A stretch of 64,000 bases of DNA from Candidatus Sulfuritelmatomonas gaucii (GTDB lineage: Bacteria > Acidobacteriota > Terriglobia > Terriglobales > Acidobacteriaceae), in contig OKRB01000090.1 in assembly GCA_900290245.1 (NCBI GenBank), positions 50,314 through 114,313 on the forward strand, given 5' to 3'. Positions within the stretch are counted from its first letter, which is position 1. The number at the start of each line of letters is the position of its first letter. The notes under the pieces are model-generated. The model had not been told where the DNA came from. It worked only from the letters and a program-made list of their open reading frames with translations, and made no database searches. Both the position numbers and the translations under genes were made by a program. Positions 42,156-53,464 of the stretch are shown piece by piece.

Positions 42156-42905
42156 ATGTATAAAGTCGTTTTACTTCGTCATGGAGAGAGCATTTGGAAT
42201 AAGGAAAACCTGTTTACCGGCTGGACCGATGTTGACCTGTCGGAGAAGGGAAGAGAAGAAGCCACACAGGCCGGCCGGGCATTGAAGGAGGAGGGATACT
42301 TCTTCGACATCGCCTACACCTCGGTGTTGAAGCGGGCCATCCGCACTTTGTGGATCACACTCGACCAGATGGACCTGATGTGGATTCCCGTGCAGCGCGA
42401 CTGGCGGCTGAACGAACGGCACTATGGCGCGCTGCAAGGCCTGAACAAAGCTGAGACCGCTGCGAAGTATGGTGCTGATCAGGTGAAGATCTGGCGCCGC
42501 AGTTATGACATTCGTCCGCCGGCGCTTGACGAGTCCGATCCACGTTATCCGGGAAAGGACCCACGCTATCACAGCCTTTCAAAGCAACAGCTTCCACTCA
42601 CCGAATGCCTCAAGGACACCGTCGAACGCTTTCTGCCCTGCTGGCACCAGGTCATCGCTCCCGGCATCCGGTCCCGGAAGCGCGTGCTGATTGCGGCACA
42701 TGGCAACAGCCTGCGGGCACTCGTGAAGTATCTTGAAGACGTTCCGGACGAGAAGATTGTCGATCTCAACATTCCTACGGGCGTGCCGATGGTGCAGGAA
42801 TTAGACGACAATCTGAAATCGATTCGCCACTATTATCTGGGAGACGCCGCGCAAATCGAGAAGGCGGTGAATCAGGCTGCAAGCACTGGCGCAGTGAGTC
42901 GTTAA
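42156..42905 (+). CDS. gpmA: 2,3-bisphosphoglycerate-dependent phosphoglycerate mutase
   Basis: A 249-residue glycolytic enzyme that interconverts 3- and 2-phosphoglycerate. The phosphohistidine is in [22 protein letters not shown]. The [12 protein letters not shown] segment follows, and the second catalytic His is in [15 protein letters not shown]. The start at ATG 42156, preceded by GGGAAAGAGAG, is preferred to the TTG at 42138. It lies tail to tail with eno, the next step in the pathway. Confidence 0.94.
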   Translation: MYKVVLLRHGESIWNKENLFTGWTDVDLSEKGREEATQAGRALKEEGYFFDIAYTSVLKRAIRTLWITLDQMDLMWIPVQRDWRLNERHYGALQGLNKAETAAKYGADQVKIWRRSYDIRPPALDESDPRYPGKDPRYHSLSKQQLPLTECLKDTVERFLPCWHQVIAPGIRSRKRVLIAAHGNSLRALVKYLEDVPDEKIVDLNIPTGVPMVQELDDNLKSIRHYYLGDAAQIEKAVNQAASTGAVSR

Positions 42906-42933
42906 TCGACCAATAGAATGGGTAAGGCATCAG

Positions 42934-42970
42934 ATAAAAACGCAGGGAGAGAGCTGTCTCCCTCCCTGCG
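42934..42970 (-). terminator. Rho-independent terminator of eno, perhaps bidirectional
   Basis: Arms CGCAGGGAG (42941-42949) and CTCCCTGCG (42962-42970). On the minus strand a T-rich run (TTTTTATC) follows, so it terminates eno. On the plus strand it may slow transcription from gpmA. Confidence 0.8.
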
Positions 42971-42994
42971 CTTAAATCATTCCCGGCGGCAGAA

Positions 42995-44735
<1,741 letters not shown>

Positions 44736-45698
44736 ATGAAGCGGACCCTTCTTGTGTACGCCTTGTTTGCCGGCTCGGTGGCTGGCCTGGCAGCGCAGCA
44801 GGCAAGCCAGCAAAATCCATACGAGGGCACTTCGAACCCTCCTCCAGACACAACAATTACAACGCCCGAGCCAGAACAGCCTCCCATTCCCAAGCCATCG
44901 CCGAGCCATCTTGCAAATGCCCAGCCGGCCGCACCGGCTGAAGCCCAACCCGCCCCGCAGATCCAGCCCTCCCCCATCATTGCGTCGGCAAATTCGAATG
45001 AGCCCGGAATGGCCGACGGCACTGACGGCGGCATTGTAGTGGTCGTGCCCGAGACAAACTCCCGGCCCGAATTGAATCAGCGCACCGAAACGAACGATCC
45101 CGATGGCGATATCGTGCATCCCGCGGCGCTGCATCCGGGCGAACTCGGCCAGGGCGCGGTGATTCGCGTCCGCCTGCTCACCGGCCTCTCCACGGCGATG
45201 AGCGAGCCCGGCGAAAAGTTCCGCTCGCGCGTCGCCTCTGACGTGATTCAGGATGGCCAGGTCCTCATTCCCAACGGCTCCGAAATTGATGGAACCGTAA
45301 CGGATGTTTCCAGTGGACATTTCGCCGGTCACGGGTCCATGCGCTTGCACCCGGAGATGGTGATCCTGCCCGATGGCTCGCGGTTCCGCATGTATGCGGA
45401 GCTTTCCGCCGCCCCCGGCTCAGGGTTGCGTGTCGACGATGAAGGCGCCGTGACGCCAGGTTCGCGCCTGAAGAAGGCCAGCTTGGAATACGGCGGCGCA
45501 GTGGGTGCGGGAGCCGTCACTGGCGCCATTGTCGGCGGGCCCGGCGGCGCTTTGGCCGGAACCATTCTCGGCGCCGGCGTCATCACCGCGCACTTGCTCA
45601 TCAACCATCCTCAAGCCAGGCTGGAGTCTGGCACATACCTGCTTTTCACGCTTAACGAGCCGCTCAATCTTGTCCCTGCGGCTCAAACCGGCAACTAG
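44736..45698 (+). CDS. Secreted Pro-rich protein with a VirB10/TrbI-like C-terminal region
   Basis: 320 residues with a signal peptide (KRTLLVYALFAGSVAGLAAQQ). Residues about 25-110 are rich in Pro, Gln and Ala. From about 135 the segment GQGAVIRVRLLTGLSTAMSEPGEKFRSRVASDV...VLIPNGSEIDGTVTDV resembles the beta-barrel of TrbI/VirB10 proteins. A glycine-zipper helix (GGAVGAGAVTGAIVGGPGGALAGTILGAG region) precedes the C-terminus. No other type IV secretion genes are present, so it is likely a stand-alone envelope protein. The start at 44736 follows AAGGAG. Confidence 0.65.
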   Translation: MKRTLLVYALFAGSVAGLAAQQASQQNPYEGTSNPPPDTTITTPEPEQPPIPKPSPSHLANAQPAAPAEAQPAPQIQPSPIIASANSNEPGMADGTDGGIVVVVPETNSRPELNQRTETNDPDGDIVHPAALHPGELGQGAVIRVRLLTGLSTAMSEPGEKFRSRVASDVIQDGQVLIPNGSEIDGTVTDVSSGHFAGHGSMRLHPEMVILPDGSRFRMYAELSAAPGSGLRVDDEGAVTPGSRLKKASLEYGGAVGAGAVTGAIVGGPGGALAGTILGAGVITAHLLINHPQARLESGTYLLFTLNEPLNLVPAAQTGN

Positions 45699-45756
45699 GT
45701 TCAGCCATGGCCGGGATCGCGGCGCGAGCCTGCATTCCCGGCGGAGGAGGCGGCCC

Positions 45757-45951
45757 ATGAATTGCAGTCAATTGCTGGAGCGGCGAACCAACACCAATTG
45801 GGAGAGGCCCGTTCAAGCTCTCAGGGATTCGGGCGAAGATCGCGTCGCCCTGCAGAATGAATCCGGCCGCTGGAACGCGATCAAATTCGCGTCCGTGGCA
45901 CAAACCTTTGCTCCCTGGGTCGCGCCCTCCTTCAAGCCGTCATCCAACTGA
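45757..45951 (+). CDS. Possible 64-residue protein
   Basis: ATG at 45757 with AGGAGG seven bases ahead opens a 64-codon frame (starts MNCSQLLERRTNTNWERPVQ). The product has no recognisable motif or signal and no coding neighbours. The good ribosome site is the only support. Confidence 0.25.
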   Translation: MNCSQLLERRTNTNWERPVQALRDSGEDRVALQNESGRWNAIKFASVAQTFAPWVAPSFKPSSN

Positions 45952-46070
45952 TCGGCACGCCGGCGAATCGCCAAAGGACCAGGGCAGGGACCCCAACACA
46001 ATTGCGCAGACGAGTCTCCGTCGGCCGGCCCACGTCCACCGCAGCACGTCGTTTGTCGTTTCAGTTGCCA

Positions 46071-46230
46071 CCTGCCCCGCCATTCGCTCGCGTTTACACT
46101 TGAATGCAACGAGCTAGCCGCTGGCAGCTAGAAGCTAGTAGCTCTTTCTCCCTGCCCCGCCATTCGCTCGCGTTTACACTTGAATGCAAAGAGCTAGCAG
46201 CTAGCGGCTAGAAGCTAGTAGCTGTTTTTC
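46071..46230. repeat. Tandem 80-bp duplication upstream of murA
   Basis: CCTGCCCCGCCATTCGCTCG begins at 46071 and again at 46151. The two 80-bp units (46071-46150, 46151-46230) are nearly identical and each ends in heptamers (GCTAGCC, GCTGGCA, GCTAGAA, GCTAGTA at 46113-46140; GCTAGCA, GCTAGCG, GCTAGAA, GCTAGTA at 46193-46220). The second copy ends at the murA ATG at 46232. Confidence 0.9.
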
Positions 46231-46231
46231 C

Positions 46232-47590
<1,359 letters not shown>

Positions 47591-47738
47591 ACCTCCCGCA
47601 TTTAATCGCAAAGAATCACACAGAGGCCGGGAATTTCAACAGTGCGCAACTTCTCCTGTGCCGTTGAGTTGACAACATTGATCGCCCGGAAAAAGATCCC
47701 CGCTGCGGCGTATCAAAAAACATGGAGGTAAAGTTTCC

Positions 47739-48035
47739 GTGAAAAAAACTACACTTTCACTGCTCCTAGCTTTCTGTTTGGCGCCTGCGGCCGCACTTGC
47801 GCAGGTTGGTGTCGTCGTTCGCGTCGCCCCCCCTGCTCCTGTCGTCGAGCACTACGGACGGGCGCCGCACCCCGGCTGGGTTTGGATTCCCGGCTATCAC
47901 CGCTGGGACGGCCATCGCTACGTTTGGGTGCATGGCTACTGGGCCCATCCGCCGCATCCAGGCGCTGTCTGGGAAGCGCACCGCTGGGAGCACCGCAATA
48001 ACGGCTGGGTCATGGTTGAAGGACACTGGCGGTAG
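47739..48035 (+). CDS. Secreted YXWGXW/WXXGXXXW-repeat protein
   Basis: A 98-residue exported protein with a signal peptide (KKTTLSLLLAFCLAPAAALAQ). The mature part consists of Trp/His/Gly/Pro-rich repeats such as GWVWIPGYHRWDG, YVWVHGYWAHPP and WEHRNNGWVMVEGHWR. This short repeat family is common in Gram-negative envelopes; its function is unknown. It starts with GTG and has GGAGG at 47724-47728. A terminator follows. Confidence 0.8.
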   Translation: MKKTTLSLLLAFCLAPAAALAQVGVVVRVAPPAPVVEHYGRAPHPGWVWIPGYHRWDGHRYVWVHGYWAHPPHPGAVWEAHRWEHRNNGWVMVEGHWR

Positions 48036-48070
48036 CGAACGCGGCAACAGCCTGTCTCAACGCCAGAAAC

Positions 48071-48096
48071 AAAAGCGGGGCGCAAGCCCCGCTTTT
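48071..48096. terminator. Bidirectional Rho-independent terminator
   Basis: Perfect 11-bp arms AAAAGCGGGGC (48071-48081) and GCCCCGCTTTT (48086-48096) with a GCAA tetraloop and T-tracts on both strands. It serves the WXXGXXXW gene and the convergent mrp gene. Confidence 0.93.
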
Positions 48097-48128
48097 CTCA
48101 TCTCTGATCTCTTTTTTCTGATCTCTGT

Positions 48129-48959
48129 CTACTTGATCTCAATCACATCCGTCGCCGCCGCGGCTGACGCTTCCGCCTGCTCCATCAGCTTCTCTGCCAC
48201 GGCATAAAACGCCGCCGCCTGCGGGCTCTTGGGCCCCGCCAGCGCCACCGGCAACCCGCGGTCGCCGCCCTCGCGAATCGCCGGCACCAGATCAATCGAT
48301 CCCAGAAACGGCACATTGAACTGTTTCGCCGTGCGCTCCGCTCCGCCGCGCGAAAAAATGTCGATCACCTGGTGGCAGTGCGGGCACGTGAACTGGCTCA
48401 TGTTCTCCACGATCCCCAGCACGTCCACGTTGACCTGAGCAAACATCTCCAGCGCCTTGCGCGCGTCCTCTAGGCTCACGTCGCTGGGCGTTGACACCAC
48501 TACCGCGCCGGTCAACGGTACCGTCTGCACCAGCGAAATCGCCACATCGCCCGTTCCCGGCGGCAGATCCACCACGAGGTAATCCAGTTCGCCCCAGTTC
48601 ACCTGCTGCAAGAATTGCCTGATGATCTGGTGCAGCATCGGCCCGCGCATCACCATCGGCTTGTCGCCGGGAGAAATGTAGCCGATGGAAATGGTCTTGA
48701 TGCCGTGCGTCAGGTTGGGCTCAATCATGTTCCCCGGACCAACCTTCGGCTGCTGCGACGAGCCCATCATCAGCGGCACATTCGGTCCGTATACGTCCGC
48801 ATCCATGAGCCCCACGCGCTTGCCCAGCTTGCTCAGCGCGATCGCCACGTTCACAGCCACCGTGGTTTTGCCCACGCCGCCCTTTCCGGAACCTATTGCG
48901 ACAATCTTTGCGACGCCCGGCAAAGCTACCGGCGCGGGCATGGCGTGACCATGTGCCAT
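48129..48959 (-). CDS. Mrp/NBP35-type iron-sulfur carrier ATPase
   Basis: A 276-residue deviant-Walker P-loop ATPase that carries Fe-S clusters to apoproteins. SGKGGVGKTT is at about 24-33, DADVYGPNVP follows, and DLPPGTGD is the Walker B region. The CPHC pair near residue 195 binds a cluster at the dimer interface. It lacks the N-terminal MIP18/DUF59 domain of longer Mrp proteins, and an Ala-rich tail ends it. The start at ATG 48959 follows AAAGGAGAAA. The thioesterase gene is 25 bp upstream in the same direction. The many Fe-S proteins in this window could be clients. Confidence 0.9.
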   Translation of the reverse strand: MAHGHAMPAPVALPGVAKIVAIGSGKGGVGKTTVAVNVAIALSKLGKRVGLMDADVYGPNVPLMMGSSQQPKVGPGNMIEPNLTHGIKTISIGYISPGDKPMVMRGPMLHQIIRQFLQQVNWGELDYLVVDLPPGTGDVAISLVQTVPLTGAVVVSTPSDVSLEDARKALEMFAQVNVDVLGIVENMSQFTCPHCHQVIDIFSRGGAERTAKQFNVPFLGSIDLVPAIREGGDRGLPVALAGPKSPQAAAFYAVAEKLMEQAEASAAAATDVIEIK

Positions 48960-48984
48960 CGATTCGTTTCTCCTTTGTTGATTT

Positions 48985-49551
48985 TCAATGGATCGAGGAT
49001 CCTGATTGCTGCGGTTTTTCTTGCGCTTCCGCCCGCGCCGCCACGGCCAGCTTCGCCTCGACGCGCCGCGCGCTCTCGCGCTCGCGGTGTTCGCGCCGGC
49101 GCAACGCGTCTTCATAACGGCGAATCTCGTTCGGCGTCTCCGGCTTCAGTTGCGGAACCTTCTGCACACGCCCGTGCTCATCCACCGCAACATACACGAT
49201 ATATGCGCTGGCCACGTGCGTCACCGCGCCGGTTCGCGTGTTCTCCGCCTCCACTCTTACGCCCACTTCCATCGAGCTCGTAAAGGCGCGGTTCACGCTC
49301 GCCTTCAGCGTCACCAGGTCGCCCAGCCGCACCGGCTGGATGAAGTCGATGTGGTCCATAGCCGCCGTCACCACGTAGGTCCGCGAGTGCCGGAAAGCCG
49401 CCACAGCGCCGGTCAGATCGATAAAGTGCATCAACCGGCCGCCTAGTAAGTTCCCCAGGAGGTTCGTGTCGTTGGGCAAGATGATCTCTGTCATCTCCGA
49501 TTGCGTGCTTGCCACTGTGCGCACCATTGCATGGTTCTCCTGGGCGCTCAT
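48985..49551 (-). CDS. Acyl-CoA thioesterase (YciA/BFIT-type hot-dog)
   Basis: 188 residues. NDTNLLGNLLGGRLMHFIDLTGAVAAFRHS holds the active-site Asn/Asp region, followed by AAMDHIDFIQPVRLGDLVTL. A C-terminal Arg/Glu-rich helix (RRYEDALRRREHRERESARR) extends the core. It hydrolyses acyl-CoA to free acid and CoA. GAGGAGG precedes the ATG. It is probably co-transcribed with mrp. Confidence 0.9.
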   Translation of the reverse strand: MSAQENHAMVRTVASTQSEMTEIILPNDTNLLGNLLGGRLMHFIDLTGAVAAFRHSRTYVVTAAMDHIDFIQPVRLGDLVTLKASVNRAFTSSMEVGVRVEAENTRTGAVTHVASAYIVYVAVDEHGRVQKVPQLKPETPNEIRRYEDALRRREHRERESARRVEAKLAVAARAEAQEKPQQSGSSIH

Positions 49552-49728
49552 GCTGCCTCCTCGTTGCTGACTCTTTCTGAAATCTTAATCCCCCTGCGGA
49601 TACAATGGATGTGGCGGCAGATTTGGCCGGCTGGTCCAGCCGCATGGGCCCAGTTCCAGTTTCGGCAATCCCTGCCAATTTCGCAAATCCTCGCTCCGCA
49701 ACCGAGAGCCGGGCTGGATGCAAGCAAG

Positions 49729-50043
49729 ATGGACAAGATTGAGGGACTGAAGGAAATTCTTGCTGTGGATCCGCGGAACAGCTTTGCCCGCTATGGCCTG
49801 GCCATGGAGCTGGCGAGCCGCGGCGACACAGCGGCTGCGCTTGCTGAGTTTGATACACTCCTGGCCAACGATCCCGGCTACACGCAAGGCTATTTCATGG
49901 TTGCGCAAACATTGGTTCGAGCAGGCAGAAAGCCCGAAGCGATAGAACAGCTCAAGGCCGGAATGAACTGCGCCACCCGTGATGGTAACAGTCACGCCGT
50001 CAATGAGATGCAGACGATGATGGAAGAACTGCAACAACAATGA
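49729..50043 (+). CDS. Small TPR protein
   Basis: 104 residues made of about two and a half tetratricopeptide repeats (NSFARYGLAMELASRGDTAAALAEFDTLLANDP, then YTQGYFMVAQTLVRAGRKPEAIEQLKAG). There is no signal peptide. It is likely a scaffold or interaction module. The start at ATG 49729 is the first in-frame Met before the repeats; the frame is open upstream to 49501. Confidence 0.75.
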   Translation: MDKIEGLKEILAVDPRNSFARYGLAMELASRGDTAAALAEFDTLLANDPGYTQGYFMVAQTLVRAGRKPEAIEQLKAGMNCATRDGNSHAVNEMQTMMEELQQQ

Positions 50044-50093
50044 GGTAGGCTTAGTCACAGCGGTGGAATCGGCTTCAGGTCTATGCTTGGATT

Positions 50094-50122
50094 TCCTGCT
50101 AAAGCAGGAGTGAACGATTTTT
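50094..50122 (+). terminator. Weak terminator candidate after the TPR gene
   Basis: TCCTGC and GCAGGA pair around TAAA, and a T-run (50118-50122) comes about eight bases later. The distance makes it doubtful. Confidence 0.3.
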
Positions 50123-50175
50123 TCCAGAGTTAACGTGAATCCTTCGCACTTCTAACTGGCGTCTAAAGGGACAGC

Positions 50176-51180
50176 ATGGCGAAATACTCAATTGTTGTGC
50201 CGTTTCACAACGAAGAGGAAAACGTAACCATCCTCTATGCGCGGCTCAAACAGGTCATGGAACAAGTAGATGACTCCTTTGAGCTGGTCTTGGTTGATGA
50301 TGGGTCCAATGACCGGACCTACAAACTTCTCGAGGAGATCGCTGCAGTCGACAGCCGTGTCCTCGTGGTGAAGTTGCGCCGCAACTTTGGCCAGACCTCG
50401 GCATTGGCGGCAGGCTTCGACCACGCCTCGGGCGAGTTCATCCTGGCCATGGATGGCGACCTGCAGCACGATCCTAACGACATTCCCGCCTTTCTTGAAA
50501 AGCTCGACGAGGGATACGACGTCGTTTCCGGCTGGCGCAAGACGCGCATTGATAACTTCGTTCTGCGCCGCATCCCATCCGCCTGCGCCAACTGGATCAT
50601 GGCGCGGCTGTCCGGCGTCGACATTCACGACTTCGGTACCACCTTCAAAGCCTACCGGCGCGAGATTATTCAGAATATTCCGCTCTATGGCGAGATGCAT
50701 CGGTTCATTCCCGCGCTTGCCAGCTGGTACGGCGCATCCATCTGCGAGATTCCCATCCGCAACATCAATCGCGAGCGCGGCAAAAGTCACTACGGTCTCG
50801 GCCGAACCTTTCACGTGATTTTTGACCTGATTACCATCCGCTTCCTGCTCCGGTATATGGGCCGTCCGCTGCACTTTTTCGGCGGCCTCGGGCTCCTGGG
50901 CATGTTTGTCGGCAGCGCGATGGCTGCAACGCTTCTCGGCATGAAGATCTTCAATCCACATTTGGATGTCATGCATGTGCATGGCCCCATGTTTGTCATC
51001 GGGTCGGTGCTCATCGTTGCCGGCATTCAGATGCTTGCCATCGGTCTTCTCGGCGAATTGCAGGTGCGCCATTTCTACAGCAGCCGGCGTCCTACCGCCT
51101 ACTCCGTCGATCGCATCGTCCGCCTCGCATCTTCCGACGAGCAGAGCCTCCTTTCCGAGCGCCAGGACGGAATGATGTAA
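50176..51180 (+). CDS. Polyprenyl-phosphate glycosyltransferase, family 2
   Basis: A 334-residue GT2 enzyme of the DPM1/ArnC type. The catalytic domain has VVPFHNEEENV, LVDDGSNDRT and the DxD motif in AMDGDLQHDP, and the RNINRERGKSHYG acceptor region. Two C-terminal transmembrane helices (about 240-300) anchor it. Such enzymes transfer a sugar from NDP-sugar to undecaprenyl phosphate for export. No partner genes adjoin it. AAAGGGA lies ahead of the ATG. Confidence 0.88.
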   Translation: MAKYSIVVPFHNEEENVTILYARLKQVMEQVDDSFELVLVDDGSNDRTYKLLEEIAAVDSRVLVVKLRRNFGQTSALAAGFDHASGEFILAMDGDLQHDPNDIPAFLEKLDEGYDVVSGWRKTRIDNFVLRRIPSACANWIMARLSGVDIHDFGTTFKAYRREIIQNIPLYGEMHRFIPALASWYGASICEIPIRNINRERGKSHYGLGRTFHVIFDLITIRFLLRYMGRPLHFFGGLGLLGMFVGSAMAATLLGMKIFNPHLDVMHVHGPMFVIGSVLIVAGIQMLAIGLLGELQVRHFYSSRRPTAYSVDRIVRLASSDEQSLLSERQDGMM

Positions 51181-51185
51181 AGGCA

Positions 51186-51213
51186 GGGAATAGGGAGTAG
51201 CCAATAGGGAGTA
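51186..51213. repeat. Heptamer array, GGGANTA type
   Basis: Units GGGAATA, GGGAGTA, GCCAATA, GGGAGTA directly after the glycosyltransferase stop. It is the inverse complement of the array at 51319-51424. Confidence 0.85.
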
Positions 51214-51318
51214 GGAAAAAAGCGAGCAGCGTTGTGGATTGAAGATGCGCGCCTGGCGCGGCCGGCGAAGTACGAACCGTGAACTGCGAACAGTGAATTA
51301 ATTCCCCAATCGTCGTCC

Positions 51319-51424
51319 TCTATTGCCTATTCCCTATTGGCTACTCCCTCCTCCCTATTCCCTATTGGCTACTCCCTCCTCCCTATTGGCTACTCCCTAC
51401 TCCCTGCTGGCTACTCCCTATCCT
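51319..51424. repeat. Long heptamer array, TCCCTAT/TGGCTAC type
   Basis: About 14 degenerate 7-bp units (TCCCTAT, TGGCTAC, TCCCTCC and relatives) over 106 bp, including a nested higher-order repeat. Its words are complementary to 51186-51213, sharing a 19-base complementary stretch, so the transcript could form a long hairpin. Confidence 0.85.
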
Positions 51425-51464
51425 CTTGCGTTCCCCGCCCTCAGGGTTGATGCTTATCCCTGAC

Positions 51465-52433
51465 ATGAAAGCCATTCAGATTCAGTCCACAGGCGGACCT
51501 GAAGTTCTCCAGCTTGCTGAATTGCCCATCCCTGAGCCGGGACCGGGACAGGTTCTCATTCGCGTTGAAGCTACGGGAGTCAACTTCATCGAGGTCTACT
51601 TTCGCAAGGGCGTTTACAAGACCGCATTCCCGCTGACCCCCGGCAGTGAGGCCGCGGGCACCGTGGAGGAGCTCGGACCCGGCGTAAACGGCTTCAAAGC
51701 CGGCGACGCAGTCGCATCGACCGCTGTCATCGGCAGCTACGCGGAGTACGCTCTCGTTCCCGCTGCGCAATTGGTCAAGGTGCCCGACGGCGTCAGCCTG
51801 GAGTGCGCTGCCGCCGTCCTGTTGCAGGGCATGACCGCTCACTACCTCACGCGTTCAACCTATCCGCTCAAGGCCGGCGAAACCGCGCTCGTCCATGCCG
51901 GCGCGGGCGGCGTGGGCCTGCTGCTCACGCAGATGGCGGCGCACATCGGCGCGCGCGTCATCACCACTGTCTCCACCAAGGCCAAGGCCGCGCTCTCGCG
52001 CGAAGCCGGGGCCTCCGACGTGATCCTTTACACCGAGCAGGAATTCGAGCCTGAGGTCAAGCGACTCACCGGCGGCAAAGGCGTCGACGTGGTGTATGAC
52101 TCGGTGGGCAAAACTACCTTTGACGGAAGCCTAAACTGCCTGCGCCCACGCGGGATGCTCGTGCTCTTCGGCGCCTCCAGCGGTCCCGTTCCGCCCTTCG
52201 ATCCCATTTTGCTCAACAGCAAAGGCTCGCTCTTTCTCACCAGGCCCACCTTGTGGCATTACATCGCCACTCGCGCCGAGCTCGAATCGCGCGCCGGCGA
52301 CGTGCTTGGCTGGGCCGCCAGCGGCGAACTGAAAGTGCGCACCGAGCACACCTATCCGCTCGCCGAAGCCGCCCAGGCCCAGATCGACCTTGAAGAACGC
52401 AAGACCACCGGCAAGATTCTGCTCGTGCCGTAG
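51465..52433 (+). CDS. Quinone oxidoreductase (zinc-free MDR family)
   Basis: A 322-residue NADPH:quinone reductase-like protein. The MDR fold has IRVEATGVNFIEVYFRKGVYK and LTPGSEAAGTVEELGPGV. The nucleotide-binding loop reads VHAGAGGVGLLLTQMA. The structural and catalytic zinc ligands of alcohol dehydrogenases are absent. The start is at ATG 51465, where the conserved MKAIQI begins. The sirtuin gene follows after a repeat-filled gap. Confidence 0.9.
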   Translation: MKAIQIQSTGGPEVLQLAELPIPEPGPGQVLIRVEATGVNFIEVYFRKGVYKTAFPLTPGSEAAGTVEELGPGVNGFKAGDAVASTAVIGSYAEYALVPAAQLVKVPDGVSLECAAAVLLQGMTAHYLTRSTYPLKAGETALVHAGAGGVGLLLTQMAAHIGARVITTVSTKAKAALSREAGASDVILYTEQEFEPEVKRLTGGKGVDVVYDSVGKTTFDGSLNCLRPRGMLVLFGASSGPVPPFDPILLNSKGSLFLTRPTLWHYIATRAELESRAGDVLGWAASGELKVRTEHTYPLAEAAQAQIDLEERKTTGKILLVP

Positions 52434-52437
52434 AGGC

Positions 52438-52472
52438 AGCTTCTAGCTCTTAGCCATTAGCTTTTAGCTTCG
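52438..52472. repeat. Heptamer array, AGCTTNT type
   Basis: Five units AGCTTCT, AGCTCTT, AGCCATT, AGCTTTT, AGCTTCG directly after the quinone oxidoreductase stop. Complementary words lie in the array at 52513-52609. Confidence 0.85.
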
Positions 52473-52512
52473 CTCGAGGAGCGGCAAGCGACCTCGATTA
52501 ACAATGCGCAGG

Positions 52513-52609
52513 GCTGCAGGCTACCAGCTACCGGCTACGGGCTTCGAGCCAAAGGCTAAAAGCAATAGCTAATAGCCAAGAGCTAGCGGCAAGAAGCCAG
52601 GAGCTAATG
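52513..52609. repeat. Longest heptamer array, GCTANNN type, ending one base before the sirtuin ATG
   Basis: Fourteen units, 13 of them exactly 7 bp (GCTGCAG, GCTACCA, GCTACCG, GCTACGG and onward to GCCAGGA, GCTAATG). The last junction creates AGGAG at 52599-52603, eight bases before the ATG at 52611. Confidence 0.9.
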
Positions 52610-52610
52610 A

Positions 52611-53330
52611 ATGTCCACCATCACGATTGCTCCCAACGACCGCCTCTTCGTTCTCACCGGCGCCGGCATCAGCGCCGAAAGCGGCTTGCCCACCTTTCGC
52701 GCCGAAGACGGTCTCTGGGCCGGCTTTCGCGTCGAGGACGTATGCACTCCCGACGCGTGGCGCCGCGATCCCGCGGGTGTGTGGGCCTTCTATTCGTCGC
52801 GCCGCGCGCAGGGGCAAAAAGCCAACCCCAATCCCGCGCACATCGCGCTTGCTGAGCTCGAAGCAGAGATCCCCGGCCGCTTTTTTCTTTGCACTCAGAA
52901 TGTGGACGACCTGCATGATCGCGCCGGCAGCAAGAATCTCATCCACATGCACGGCGAGCTGGCAAAATCGCGCTGCGAGCGGGAGTGCGGCCGCCCGCCC
53001 GTTGAAGATCGCGCCGTCTACGCGAGTCTCGGCGAAGTCGCCCGCTGCGCCTGCGGCGCGCGCCTGCGCCCGCACATCGTCTTCTTTGGCGAAATTCCTC
53101 TCGAGATGCCGCGCATCGAGCGCGAGATCTCCCGCGCCACCATGATGATCGTGGTTGGCACGTCCGGTTCCGTGTATCCCGCGGCAGGTTTCGTGCACTG
53201 GGCGCGCCAAAGCGGCGCAAAGACCGTCTACATCGGCCCCGAGCCGCCGCTCAATGCCGCCGCCTTCACCCACATTGTCGAAGGCAAAGCCGGCGAAGTC
53301 CTCCCCGGCTTGTTTCACGTCCAACCGTGA
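52611..53330 (+). CDS. NAD-dependent protein deacylase, class III sirtuin
   Basis: A 239-residue Sir2 protein. NAD sites are GAGISAESGLPTFR (17-30) and TQNVDDLHDRAG (95-106); catalytic His114 is in HMHGEL. The zinc ligands are Cys122, 126, 146 and 148. Tyr61 and Arg64 (AFYSSRR) form the YxxR pair that binds acidic acyl groups, so desuccinylase/demalonylase activity is expected, as in CobB and SIRT5. Its Shine-Dalgarno is provided by a heptamer array. Confidence 0.92.
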   Translation: MSTITIAPNDRLFVLTGAGISAESGLPTFRAEDGLWAGFRVEDVCTPDAWRRDPAGVWAFYSSRRAQGQKANPNPAHIALAELEAEIPGRFFLCTQNVDDLHDRAGSKNLIHMHGELAKSRCERECGRPPVEDRAVYASLGEVARCACGARLRPHIVFFGEIPLEMPRIEREISRATMMIVVGTSGSVYPAAGFVHWARQSGAKTVYIGPEPPLNAAAFTHIVEGKAGEVLPGLFHVQP

Positions 53331-53344
53331 CGCCTGCCGGTTGC

Positions 53345-53379
53345 CCCATCCTTTCGCCAGTCTTCGGCGAAAGGGTGGG
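53345..53379. repeat. Dispersed palindrome between convergent genes
   Basis: Arms CCCATCCTTTCGCC (53345-53358) and GGCGAAAGGGTGGG (53366-53379) pair with one G-T. The same type is found at 7165-7201. It could act as a terminator but lacks a T-run. Confidence 0.7.
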
Positions 53380-53422
53380 CCCTGAAAGCTGAAACCTTCA
53401 AGCTAGCATCGAGGAATTAGTA

Positions 53423-53464
53423 GCTAAAAGCTAAAAGCTGATAGCTGACAGCTGAACGCTAGAA
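53423..53464. repeat. Heptamer array over the 3' end of the TonB receptor gene
   Basis: Six units GCTAAAA, GCTAAAA, GCTGATA, GCTGACA, GCTGAAC, GCTAGAA. The stop codon of the receptor (53459-53461 on the minus strand) lies within the last units. Confidence 0.85.

Larger units (their letters stand above)
45699..46231. other. Intergenic region ahead of murA
   Basis: 533 bp. It contains a possible 64-codon gene (45757-45951) and a tandem 80-bp duplication (46071-46230) with heptamer arrays. TTTACACTTGAA in each duplicated unit could serve as promoter DNA, but this is not convincing. Confidence 0.4.
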
